From an uncultured Bdellovibrionales bacterium (GTDB lineage: Bacteria > Bdellovibrionota > FAC87 > UBA2466): a stretch of 27,954 nucleotides of DNA. This document shows, piece after piece, positions 10,130 through 17,357 of this stretch. Every line of letters starts with the position of its first letter. Position 1 is the stretch's first letter. Under the pieces are notes generated by a model. That model worked only from the letters and a program-made list of their open reading frames with translations. It was not told the origin of the DNA and did no database searches. Both the position numbers and the translations under genes were made by a program. Location: the NCBI GenBank assembly GCA_937903155.1, contig CALCZU010000129.1:1-27954 (forward strand), read 5' to 3'.

Positions 10130-10552
10130 ATGAAAAAAATTTATGGGTTGTTTCTTTTTTCTTTGCTTTTAGTGGGTGCGGTGGCTGAGGCTTTGCCTTG
10201 GGGTTATCCCGTTTTTCCGACGACACGGATCACTTATGATTGTGTTCCTGGACCGGGCTATTTGCGCTACACCATTGTCGATGATTACGGAACTCACCTG
10301 TCGCGAAATTTCTATGTCGGGACTGACAAAGAATACTGTAAAGCACAAGTTGCGCTTTTGAGAAAGACTCGCAGCGTTGTGATGCGTCCGTCAGTGATTG
10401 CGCTTTGTAGTGCAAAACCAGTTTATCAAGCGAAATTTCAGTTGGATGGCTACGAAAATGTCCAAAGCCTTCCTTATCAATACCTTGAAGATCCGAAAGA
10501 ATGTCTCGCAAGCATGGAAGCTGTTTTAAGCGTTCCATCTGTGTTTCCGTAG
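10130..10552 (+). CDS. Small exported protein of unknown function
   Basis: This is a 140-residue protein. The ATG at 10130 is set by a strong AAGGAG at 10119-10124, five bases upstream. Residues 1-22 form a Sec signal peptide (two Lys, a Leu/Phe-rich core, then VAEA), with likely cleavage before LPWGYPVFP. The mature part is about 118 residues and has four cysteines (in DCVPG, EYCKA, ALCSA and ECLAS), enough for two disulfides in the periplasm or outside the cell. I do not recognise a family. The gene stands alone between the giant gene and a palindromic repeat that begins 13 nt after its stop. Confidence 0.8.
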   Translation: MKKIYGLFLFSLLLVGAVAEALPWGYPVFPTTRITYDCVPGPGYLRYTIVDDYGTHLSRNFYVGTDKEYCKAQVALLRKTRSVVMRPSVIALCSAKPVYQAKFQLDGYENVQSLPYQYLEDPKECLASMEAVLSVPSVFP

Positions 10553-10565
10553 TATTTGTTTTACC

Positions 10566-10665
10566 CGTCGTTGCGAGGAGCCGCAGGCGACGAAGCAATC
10601 TCGCCGGTAACAAGAGCGTTCATTTGCGGCGAGATTGCTTCGTCGCTTCGCTCCTCGCAACGACG
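10566..10665. repeat. Palindromic dispersed repeat, copy 1
   Basis: The left arm 10566-10606 and right arm 10627-10665 are inverted copies of about 40 nt. They differ by a 2-nt gap and one or two mismatches, and flank a 20-nt loop. The arm reads CGTCGTTGCGAGGAG and continues to GAAGCAATCTCGCCG. It sits between a rightward and a leftward gene that converge, where it could end transcription from both sides. It belongs to the same family as the repeats at 14893, 25521 and 27686. Confidence 0.9.
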
Positions 10666-10698
10666 TTGGCTGCGACATTGTTTCTGCAATGAGTATTT

Positions 10699-11724
10699 TT
10701 ATAAAAACGATTGGATGAAATCGGGGCCGAAGGCGAGAGAAGGGGTGTAACAGCCCCCTTTCAGTTTCGATTCTAAAACTTTTTGGACGGATGTCACTGC
10801 GGTGAGAGCGGTTAGATAGTAGGGCTCGCAGACATCGAGGGTGGCTTCTTTAGTTTCGCCTTTGGCGTTTTTAACTCGGCCCCAAAGATGGATGCGTCCT
10901 GTTTTTTGATCTTCTTCTGTGGGACCTTTCACGAATTTATCGACGGCTTTTCCGAAAAGTTTTTGGACGAACGGATGCGTTGTTGTTTTCGCGAACTCTT
11001 TTAAAATACCTCGCGATTTTACGAGCCACTCGGGAGCCGCTGCATAGACCGTGATATTTTTAATTCCGGTCGAGTAGTAAGCCGTCGAAACATCTCCCCA
11101 GGCTGCGACGTAAATCTTCTTTGTTTTTGTACTGAAGTTTGCTTCGCACGAAAGCTCGAAAGGGGGAAGGTCGATGATTTTGCCTTCTTTTCGAATCCGG
11201 CTGCCTCGGGTGAGATTTTCTAAAATCGTTTTTGTGGTTCCGGGACTGAGTTTACTCCATCCGTAAAACCCTAATTCTAAATGGGTGGCATCAGGGAGAA
11301 GATTTTTTAGTTGAGCCGCTAAACAGTCAGAGGGAACGACGTCAAAACCTACGCCGGGAATGACGACGCAATTTTTCGCTTGGGCTTCTTGATTTCTTTG
11401 GAGTGCAGCTTCGAGAACATCGATTTCGCCGGTGATATCGAGATAATGAACTCCGAGCTTAAGGCACGCATCCAACATCGGTCGACTGGTTCTAGAAAAA
11501 GGGCCCGCACAATGAAGAACGGCTTTTACATTTTGAAGTCCTTTTTCTACTTCGGTAGCGTTTTCTAATGAGAAACACCGAGTCTCTACTTCATAGGTTT
11601 TTGAAAGTTCTCTGAGCTTCTCGGCATTTCTTCCCGCGATGATGGGCTTTTCTCCGCGTTTCACCGCTTCTTTTAAAATGAGAAGACCCGTATATCCAGT
11701 CACTCCATAAATCATCCAACTCAT
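10699..11724 (-). CDS. Saccharopine dehydrogenase-like NAD(P)-binding oxidoreductase (trans-acting enoyl reductase type)
   Basis: The 341-residue protein begins MSWMIYGVTGYTGLLI, a Rossmann-fold GxTGxTG dinucleotide-binding loop. Its second strand ends in AGRN, as in the saccharopine-dehydrogenase NADP-binding family. The segments VLHCAGPFSRTS, GVHYLDITGEI and PGVGFDVVPSDCLAAQL match the family members annotated as trans-acting enoyl reductases or saccharopine-dehydrogenase-like oxidoreductases. Its length fits that subgroup. It is probably a soluble cytoplasmic enzyme; the substrate cannot be told from sequence. Its start overlaps the stop of the upstream gene by four bases (ATGA at 11721-11724), so the two are probably translationally coupled. 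Confidence 0.85.
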   Translation of the reverse strand: MSWMIYGVTGYTGLLILKEAVKRGEKPIIAGRNAEKLRELSKTYEVETRCFSLENATEVEKGLQNVKAVLHCAGPFSRTSRPMLDACLKLGVHYLDITGEIDVLEAALQRNQEAQAKNCVVIPGVGFDVVPSDCLAAQLKNLLPDATHLELGFYGWSKLSPGTTKTILENLTRGSRIRKEGKIIDLPPFELSCEANFSTKTKKIYVAAWGDVSTAYYSTGIKNITVYAAAPEWLVKSRGILKEFAKTTTHPFVQKLFGKAVDKFVKGPTEEDQKTGRIHLWGRVKNAKGETKEATLDVCEPYYLTALTAVTSVQKVLESKLKGGCYTPSLAFGPDFIQSFL

Positions 11725-12446
11725 TCGCTCTCCCTTGCAGGATTTAAAAGACTTGCAAAAAATCGCTCAAGCATCTGAAACGAAAAAGGATCGAGCGCCA
11801 ACGTAAAGTCTTTCGCGGTGGCGACTTCAAGCTTCAACGAAAAAAACTGTTGGCCCAAAGTGTGAAGATCCATCCCGGTCTCTAGGCCTTTTTCAAAATT
11901 TAAAAGCGTTTGATAGAGCGAAGTCAGAAACTCTTTTTCGGTTTCTGGCATTGGTCTTCTCAGGGTTTGCTCAAGAATGGTTTTCCACCATTCACACGAA
12001 ACTTCTGTAAAAAAAATCGGAACCCGTCGCAGGCGAATAAAATGTTGATCCAATTTGTGATGCTGAAATTTCAGATTGCGAGGGGGCAAAAGCACTCCCC
12101 ACTGCATGCCGGAGAAAAGAATAAACTTTTCGAATAAAAAGGCTTTATTCACCGTTAAATCCGTAGGGAGTTTCACTTTCAGATATTTTTGAAAGAGATC
12201 CGACACCAAGGCTTCTTTTTTCTCTCGGAGCGTCTCGAGGTAGCCCACCTCTTTTTGCGAAGCTTGCAATGACTGCCATTTCTTACGCATCAAGCTTCGA
12301 AACGTCGGAAGCTTGTCATCGGTACGGGGGTTTTCGCTTAAATGTTTGCGGATGATTCTTAAAAGATGGACCTGTCCCTGTTCTTCAATTGTTTTTTTGA
12401 GCTGAAGGACGGCATTGCGCTTGGACATCGACCGCAGATCTACCAT
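11721..12446 (-). CDS. Unrecognised 241-residue protein, operon partner of the oxidoreductase
   Basis: The open frame extends back to 12734, but that extension is antisense to conserved ferrochelatase sequence. I therefore place the start at the ATG 12444-12446, which has a GGGGG run just upstream; the ATG at 12428 is an alternative. The product begins MVDLRSMSKRNAVLQLKK. It is rich in Lys, Leu, Phe and Gln, helical, and has no signal peptide or membrane segment. A notable central stretch is FILFSGMQWGVLLPPRNLKF. I recognise no domain. Its four-base overlap with the oxidoreductase gene suggests the two proteins act in the same process. Confidence 0.65.
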   Translation of the reverse strand: MVDLRSMSKRNAVLQLKKTIEEQGQVHLLRIIRKHLSENPRTDDKLPTFRSLMRKKWQSLQASQKEVGYLETLREKKEALVSDLFQKYLKVKLPTDLTVNKAFLFEKFILFSGMQWGVLLPPRNLKFQHHKLDQHFIRLRRVPIFFTEVSCEWWKTILEQTLRRPMPETEKEFLTSLYQTLLNFEKGLETGMDLHTLGQQFFSLKLEVATAKDFTLALDPFSFQMLERFFASLLNPARESE

Positions 12447-12476
12447 TTTCCCCCAAAGAAGAGTACAAGGATTTCC

Positions 12477-13493
12477 ATGAAGCGCGTCGGCATATTGCTT
12501 GTGAATATTGGTACCCCGGTAAGCCCAGAACCCCCTCAGGTCGGACGGTATCTCAAAGAATTTTTGATGGATCCTTTTGTCGTCGATATTCCCTTCATTT
12601 TTCGATGGATTCTTGTAAACGTCCTTATCGTGCCCAGGCGGCAAAAGGATTCGAGTCTTCTTTATCAAAAAGTTTGGACTGAAAAAGGTTCTCCGCTCCT
12701 CGTTTACAGCAAAAGTCTCGAGACGAAGCTCCAAGAAAAAATGGGAGACTCTGCTGTGGTTCGATTGGGAATGCGATACGGGGTTCCAAGTATTTCAAAC
12801 GCGTTGCAGGAGATGGCAGAACTGCATGTGGAGAAACTGATTTTGGTCCCTTTATATCCTCAGTTTTCAGATGCCGCGACCACGACTTCGGTTTTAAAAA
12901 CCCAAGAGCTCGTCAAAGATTTCCTCGGCGATGTCGAAGTCGACGTAGTTCCGCCTTTTTACGGAACAAAAGAATTCATCGAAAGTTTTACCGAAGTCGC
13001 AAAACCCTATATCGAAAAAAGAAATTGGGACAAAGTCTTATTCTCTTATCACGGACTCCCCGAGCGCCAAGTAAAACGAACCGATCCTACGGGCAAAGCT
13101 TGTCGCTGCGACACGACTTGCTGTGATGCAATCACACAGAATAATCAAAACTGCTACCGCGCGCAGTGCTATGAGACGACGCGACTTCTCGCGGAGAATT
13201 TAGGTTTAAAACCGGAAGAATATCTTGTGGGTTTTCAATCGAGACTCGGACGAACTCCGTGGATTAAACCGCATTCGGATGAATACTATCGAGCGCTTCC
13301 CAAAGAAGGCGTTAAAAACTTGCTCGTTCTTTCTCCCTCTTTTGTTTCGGATTGTCTAGAAACCCTTGAAGAGATTCGAATCCGAGGCAAAAAAGAATTT
13401 GTCGAAAACGGGGGAAAAGATCTGACTTTAATTCCATCCCTCAACGATTCGCCCATTTGGGTGGAAAATCTAAAAAACTTGATTCGCCTCTAA
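12477..13493 (+). CDS. hemH: Ferrochelatase with internal cysteine cluster
   Basis: It inserts Fe2+ into a porphyrin at the last step of heme synthesis. The start is ATG 12477, behind AAGGA at 12467-12471. The in-frame upstream extension to 12366 lacks conservation. This gives 338 residues, normal for the family. Motifs are LLVNIGTP (7-14), SYHGLPER (190-197, with likely metal-binding His192), FQSRLGRTPWIKP (253-265) and SDCLETLEEI (291-300). Residues 209-231 hold six cysteines (C209, C211, C215, C216, C226, C231). The E. coli enzyme has a short, cysteine-poor loop there. An internal Cys segment is known to hold a [2Fe-2S] cluster in one class of bacterial ferrochelatases, so a cluster is likely here. 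An aldehyde dehydrogenase gene follows 19 nt later. Confidence 0.95.
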   Translation: MKRVGILLVNIGTPVSPEPPQVGRYLKEFLMDPFVVDIPFIFRWILVNVLIVPRRQKDSSLLYQKVWTEKGSPLLVYSKSLETKLQEKMGDSAVVRLGMRYGVPSISNALQEMAELHVEKLILVPLYPQFSDAATTTSVLKTQELVKDFLGDVEVDVVPPFYGTKEFIESFTEVAKPYIEKRNWDKVLFSYHGLPERQVKRTDPTGKACRCDTTCCDAITQNNQNCYRAQCYETTRLLAENLGLKPEEYLVGFQSRLGRTPWIKPHSDEYYRALPKEGVKNLLVLSPSFVSDCLETLEEIRIRGKKEFVENGGKDLTLIPSLNDSPIWVENLKNLIRL

Positions 13494-13512
13494 AGCCCGT
13501 TAAACTTTTTCA

Positions 13513-14886
13513 ATGTCGAACCCGCAAGAGATTCATAATCAGCAGCGTCAATTTTTTCGTTCTTACTCGACCCTTTCCGAAGATTTCCGTCGCACTCAGC
13601 TCATCCGGTTAAGAGAATGGATTGCTTCTCACGAGCCTGAAATTCGAAAGGCGCTTTTTGAGGATTTGCACAAAAGTGAAGCGGAGACATTCATCACCGA
13701 AATTGCTTTTTGTTTTGATGAAATTGATTTCGCACTCAAAAATCTAAAGCGCTGGATGAAACCCAAGAAAGTGAAGACCTCTCTCACTTATCAGCCTTCA
13801 ACGAGCTGGATTCACCCAGAACCTTTGGGCCTCGTCCTCATCCTAGGCCCGTGGAATTATCCTTTTCAACTCATTATTGCACCCCTTGTCGCCGCGATTG
13901 CTGCTGGTAATTGTGCCGTATTAAAGCCCAGCGAATTGGCGCCTGCGACATCAAATCTTTTGAAAAAACTTTGCGACGAAATCTTTGAGCCTCGTTTTGT
14001 GACAACCGTTGAAGGAGATGCGGCGCTCTCTACCTCTTTACTCGCATTAAAGTGGGACCATATTTTTTTCACCGGAGGAACCCAAATCGGAAGAATTATT
14101 TTAGAGGCCGCGGCAAAACACCTCACTCCTGTGACCTTAGAACTCGGAGGAAAAACGCCTTGCATCGTTGACGGTGAATGTGATTTCGAAGTCACGGTTC
14201 GAAGAATCATCTGGGGAAAATTTATGAATTCAGGACAAACCTGTGTGGCCCCCGATTACGTTCTATTGCCAGCAGGGATGCGAGGGCAGTTTGTCGAACA
14301 AGCGAAACTTGAAATCGAGAAATTTTTTGGATCCGATCCTGCAAAGAGTCCCGACTATTCGCGGATTGTTTCGCAGAAACATTTAGCAAGACTCAAAAGT
14401 CTGCTCGAAGGGGGCCCTCAAGTGGCTGTCGGCGGTGTGGTTCAGAGCGAAGAAAAGTATTTTTCGCCGACTCTTCTTGTGGACGTCGAATGGTCGCATC
14501 CCGTGATGCAGGGTGAAATTTTCGGGCCGGTGCTCCCGGTTTTAGAGTACGGGACGCTCAATGAAGTGATTGAACTCGTCAATTCTCAGCCCAAGCCACT
14601 GGCACTGTATTTCTTCTCTAAAAGCAAAGAAAGAACAGACGAAGTCTTAAAAAAATGCTCTTTCGGAGGGGGTTGCGTGAACGATGTCCTCATTCATCTT
14701 GGAAATCCTCGCCTGCCGTTTGGAGGCGTAGGCCCGAGTGGAATGGGCGCCTACCACGGAGAAACCGGGTTTCGAACCTTCTCGCACTACAAAAGTGTGG
14801 TTCGAAGAAACTTCATTTTTGACTTTGCTTTTCGCTATCCCCCTTACAAAGAAAAGCTAAAACTTCTCAGGAGACTTTTAGGTTGA
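13513..14886 (+). CDS. Class 3-type NAD(P)+ aldehyde dehydrogenase
   Basis: It oxidises an aldehyde to the acid with NAD(P)+. The 457-residue length and the architecture fit the ALDH3/coniferyl or fatty aldehyde dehydrogenase group. Visible landmarks are LGPWNYPF (111-118), LKPSE (137-141), FFTGGTQIG (186-194), general-base Glu210 in TLELGGK, and catalytic Cys244 in NSGQTCVAPD. EIFGPVLPV and LPFGGVGPSGMG follow near the C-terminus. There is no signal peptide. The C-terminus ends in a basic and hydrophobic tail (YKEKLKLLRRLLG), which could touch the membrane as in fatty aldehyde dehydrogenases. The gene lies 19 nt after hemH and is probably co-transcribed with it. A functional link to heme is not evident. 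Confidence 0.93.
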   Translation: MSNPQEIHNQQRQFFRSYSTLSEDFRRTQLIRLREWIASHEPEIRKALFEDLHKSEAETFITEIAFCFDEIDFALKNLKRWMKPKKVKTSLTYQPSTSWIHPEPLGLVLILGPWNYPFQLIIAPLVAAIAAGNCAVLKPSELAPATSNLLKKLCDEIFEPRFVTTVEGDAALSTSLLALKWDHIFFTGGTQIGRIILEAAAKHLTPVTLELGGKTPCIVDGECDFEVTVRRIIWGKFMNSGQTCVAPDYVLLPAGMRGQFVEQAKLEIEKFFGSDPAKSPDYSRIVSQKHLARLKSLLEGGPQVAVGGVVQSEEKYFSPTLLVDVEWSHPVMQGEIFGPVLPVLEYGTLNEVIELVNSQPKPLALYFFSKSKERTDEVLKKCSFGGGCVNDVLIHLGNPRLPFGGVGPSGMGAYHGETGFRTFSHYKSVVRRNFIFDFAFRYPPYKEKLKLLRRLLG

Positions 14887-14892
14887 CCAACC

Positions 14893-14980
14893 GTCATTGC
14901 GAGCGGGCGCAGCCCGCGCGGCATCCTTTGTGTACAAAAATGGGAAGCTTGCCGCGCGGGCTGCGCCCGCTCGCAATGAC
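14893..14980. repeat. Palindromic dispersed repeat, copy 2 (perfect 31-bp arms)
   Basis: Arm 14893-14923 is the exact reverse complement of 14950-14980, with a 26-nt loop between. The ends read GTCATTGCGAG and the inner arm is very GC-rich (GCGCAGCCCGCGCGGC). It starts six bases after the aldehyde dehydrogenase stop and ends 11 bases before the likely queG start. A transcript through it would form a very stable stem. Confidence 0.95.
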
Positions 14981-14991
14981 ATGCTTTTTAC

Positions 14992-16038
14992 TTGTCAATC
15001 GTCTGTGAAACCGCTTCTATCGCCGCTGTGATTGAGAATCTTAAAGTTCTATCGAAAGAAGAGGGCCTGCATTTCCTCGGCATTTCTTCGCTCGATTTAG
15101 AAGAGGATTATTTAAGATTTAAACAGTGGCTTTCGGAATCGAAACAAGCCGGAATGCAGTTTCTCGAAAAGTATGAAGATATTCGCCGCGATCCGAGTCG
15201 GCTTTTGCCCGACGCAAAATGTGCGGTCATTCTTGGACTCTCTTATGATCAAGGGGATATTTGGCCCCCGCAGGAGAACGAATCCCCGCGGATTGCGCAG
15301 TATGCGCGATTCAAGGACTATCACAAACTTTTCAAAGAAAAGGCTGAGCGGATCTTTGCGCGTCTTAATGTCAAAACTCCGCAACTCAAATATCGAGTTT
15401 GTGTCGATACGGCGCCGCTTTTGGAAAGAGCGCTCGCTGCGAAAGCGCAACAGGGTTTTATCGGAAAAAATACCTGTTACATCCATGAATCTCATGGCAG
15501 TTTTCTCCTCTTGGCCGTTGTCCTTTGCAATCAAGAACCTGACTCTGCGAGCGTTTCGGTCTCCTCCGGTTGCGAAAGCTGTACACTTTGCCAAGTGAAT
15601 TGTCCCACAGGAGCTCTCAATACCGATTATTCCATCGACTCTCGGAAATGTCTTTCATACTGGACCATCGAACATCGAGGCGAGATTCCTCTCGAGTTCT
15701 GGCCGCACTTAAGCAAATACTATTTCGGTTGCGATATTTGCCAGCTCGTTTGTCCTTACAATCAGCAAGCGCGAGAAAACTCACTCGATCAAAAAATTCC
15801 CACACGAACCTTTCCCGATCTCAAAACGACTGCATTGATGAACGAAGCGGATTATCAGAAGTTTTTTGGGGGAACTCCCTTAACGAGAGCGAAGCGAAAT
15901 GGTTTGAGACGAAACGCCATTATTGCGCTTAGAGTTTCTAAACACTCGGGTTGGGAAGAGGTTGCAGCTGAACTCGCAAATGATCCCGATCCGATCATCC
16001 AATCGACTTTATCGACAGCCTCAAATTATTTTAATTGA
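14992..16038 (+). CDS. queG: Epoxyqueuosine reductase
   Basis: It reduces epoxyqueuosine to queuosine in tRNA, the last step of queuosine synthesis, using cobalamin and two [4Fe-4S] clusters. Counting from the TTG at 14992 gives 348 residues. The VDTAP motif carries the likely catalytic Asp139. The first ferredoxin-type set is C184, C187, C190 and C194; the second draws on C210, C237, C240 and C244 (GCDICQLVCPYN). The C-terminal TPLTRAKRNGLRRNAIIAL region is the HEAT-like tail typical of QueG. No ATG fits. TTG 14992 or GTG 15028 (MIENLKVL...) are the candidate starts, neither with a clear ribosome site. The 3' end overlaps the convergent gene by 13 nt. Confidence 0.95.
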   Translation: MSIVCETASIAAVIENLKVLSKEEGLHFLGISSLDLEEDYLRFKQWLSESKQAGMQFLEKYEDIRRDPSRLLPDAKCAVILGLSYDQGDIWPPQENESPRIAQYARFKDYHKLFKEKAERIFARLNVKTPQLKYRVCVDTAPLLERALAAKAQQGFIGKNTCYIHESHGSFLLLAVVLCNQEPDSASVSVSSGCESCTLCQVNCPTGALNTDYSIDSRKCLSYWTIEHRGEIPLEFWPHLSKYYFGCDICQLVCPYNQQARENSLDQKIPTRTFPDLKTTALMNEADYQKFFGGTPLTRAKRNGLRRNAIIALRVSKHSGWEEVAAELANDPDPIIQSTLSTASNYFN

Positions 16039-16931
16039 GTGATGAGAATCTTTTTTAAGTAATCGGAGTCGTTTCCAAATCCATTCTGTTCGAGAAATCG
16101 AATTCCATCGACTAAATCTCGATAAGGTACATCTTCCGGCGTGAGAGTTTTCAGTTTCTCCTCTTCTGTGAATCCACTTTTCAAATGCCTTTTGACGACT
16201 TCGACTGTGAGTTGAGGATCTCTTTTACGCGCGTTTGCGATTCGGTCGGAAAGCTTTTCATACCCGGTCTCTAAAAGACAGTAGTAAGCAGTCAAAAGAT
16301 GGGGGGAAACTTTCTTATCTAACGACATCTTAGAAACTTGTCTGAGTCGCTCTTTAAAATTTTCGGGGGAAATGTCGTTTCTTTCAATAAAATCTAGAAT
16401 GACGGCGCCCCCTACCTGGTTTCTCAACTGGATTCGCTCTCGATTCGCCGGAGGCGTAGACGATTGGGTCGCTTCTCTCCGAAACTCGACCTCATCTAGA
16501 GTATATTTTGTGACATCATACTGACCGTTTTCATTTTTTCTGTGAATTTGAAGTGTTTCGAAACGGGTTCTGTCGTTGGGGCCAGGATCTTGACCAAAAA
16601 TTATCGTGGTTTCGCGAGCGACTGGGGCGGCGCCCGGGGGAAGCGTGTCCACATGCTCCTTGGTAATTCCAAGAGAGTGGGTCAAAGAATAAGTCGTCTT
16701 TAAGTAGCCCGATTTATCGGGAGTGTAGACTTGCAAAATGGCCGAAAACGTCCCCTCAATCAGTTGGTATTGATCGGTTTTATTGAGATGAACGACATCC
16801 GTAAAACCCACCTTTGGATTACTGACCTTTCCAAAGTCGCAACTCTTCGGATTGGCTTTTTTGGGGGGTGTGGCAAAGGCATGACTCAAAACTAAGGTCA
16901 GCGCGAGAAATAGCCGTAGTGAGGGGGGCAT
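16026..16931 (-). CDS. Exported protein of unknown function
   Basis: This is a 301-residue protein from the ATG at 16929-16931. Residues 1-20 form a signal peptide (MPPSLRLFLALTLVLSHAFA), with likely cleavage before TPPKK. The mature N-terminal half (about 30-155) looks beta-rich, with alternating hydrophobic residues. The C-terminal half (about 165-301) looks helical. Only two cysteines are visible in the mature part. I recognise no domain. It converges on queG and overlaps its last 13 nt, so it is transcribed separately. It is probably periplasmic. Confidence 0.75.
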   Translation of the reverse strand: MPPSLRLFLALTLVLSHAFATPPKKANPKSCDFGKVSNPKVGFTDVVHLNKTDQYQLIEGTFSAILQVYTPDKSGYLKTTYSLTHSLGITKEHVDTLPPGAAPVARETTIIFGQDPGPNDRTRFETLQIHRKNENGQYDVTKYTLDEVEFRREATQSSTPPANRERIQLRNQVGGAVILDFIERNDISPENFKERLRQVSKMSLDKKVSPHLLTAYYCLLETGYEKLSDRIANARKRDPQLTVEVVKRHLKSGFTEEEKLKTLTPEDVPYRDLVDGIRFLEQNGFGNDSDYLKKILITQLK

Positions 16932-16977
16932 CAGACCATTATACCGCTAAAAGTTCATGCGTAAGGGCGTTAAAACC

Positions 16978-17058
16978 AGTGTCTATTTTCTAGACACTTT
17001 GCTCGGGTTATACAGCGAAACCCTCGATTCTAGGCACGAAAGCCGTGGTATACGGCTT
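16978..17058. promoter_or_regulatory. Cluster of three small inverted repeats upstream of the pacifastin-like lipoprotein
   Basis: AGTGTCTA (16978-16985) pairs with TAGACACT (16991-16998). GGGTT and AACCC pair at roughly 17004-17022. AAGCCGT (17040-17046) pairs with ACGGCTT (17052-17058). The last ends 15 nt before the likely ATG at 17074. TATACCGC, TATACAGC and TATACGGC variants recur across 16939-17057. These could be operators or leader hairpins; the evidence is structural only. Confidence 0.35.
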
Positions 17059-17073
17059 GCACTTCTAATAGAC

Positions 17074-17319
17074 ATGAAAATGACGACACATTTAATGATT
17101 TTAGGACTTCTGGTTTTATCAGCTTGTGGGAAAGACAGCACTTCAAAGAGCGTTCAAAACACTCCCAAATCCTCGATCGCAAATGCTTGTTCGGCACGCG
17201 CCAATGGCGAAAGTTTTCCTTCTTCCGATGGTTGCAATACTTGCAGCTGCAATAACGGAAAAATGCTCTGCACATTAATGGCCTGTGGGATGACCATGGA
17301 AGCCAGCGCTCTTCGCTAA
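17074..17319 (+). CDS. Small lipoprotein with pacifastin-like six-cysteine domain
   Basis: The frame opens at 16957, but its first 39 residues look untranslated. The ATG at 17074 gives a clean lipoprotein signal, MKMTTHLMILGLLVLSAC, with lipobox LSAC; the ATG at 17080 is also possible. That makes an 81-residue precursor. After a Ser/Lys linker comes a module with cysteines spaced C-x14-C-x2-C-x-C-x6-C-x4-C, containing DGCNTCSCNNG and CTLMAC. CNxCxC...G...CTxxxC is the hallmark of pacifastin light-chain serine-protease inhibitors. The first spacing is slightly longer than usual. It is probably lipid-anchored and surface-facing or periplasmic. A protease-inhibitor role is inference. The MFS gene follows 38 nt later. 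Confidence 0.7.
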   Translation: MKMTTHLMILGLLVLSACGKDSTSKSVQNTPKSSIANACSARANGESFPSSDGCNTCSCNNGKMLCTLMACGMTMEASALR

Positions 17320-17357
17320 ACGTAGAACTTACACCCTAATTCAAGTATATTCTTTAG

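Noticed and set aside
10566..10665. CRISPR array or tRNA at the palindromic repeats
   Set aside because: There is no regular repeat-spacer pattern and no cloverleaf with T-loop or anticodon features. The sequences are inverted, not direct, repeats.
12366..12476. N-terminal extension of hemH
   Set aside because: Ferrochelatases begin just before LLVNIGTP. The ATG at 12477 has AAGGA upstream, and the extension overlaps the opposite gene.
12447..12734. N-terminal extension of the leftward 241-residue protein
   Set aside because: It is antisense to conserved ferrochelatase codons. The ATG at 12446 has a purine-rich ribosome site and avoids the overlap.
15112..15598. Overlapping long frames on both strands inside queG
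   Set aside because: They are shadows of a clearly conserved iron-sulfur enzyme, are Arg-rich and have no start signals.
16957..17073. N-terminal extension of the small lipoprotein
   Set aside because: It would bury the lipoprotein signal 40 residues in and would translate through two hairpins. The ATG at 17074 gives a standard lipobox position.
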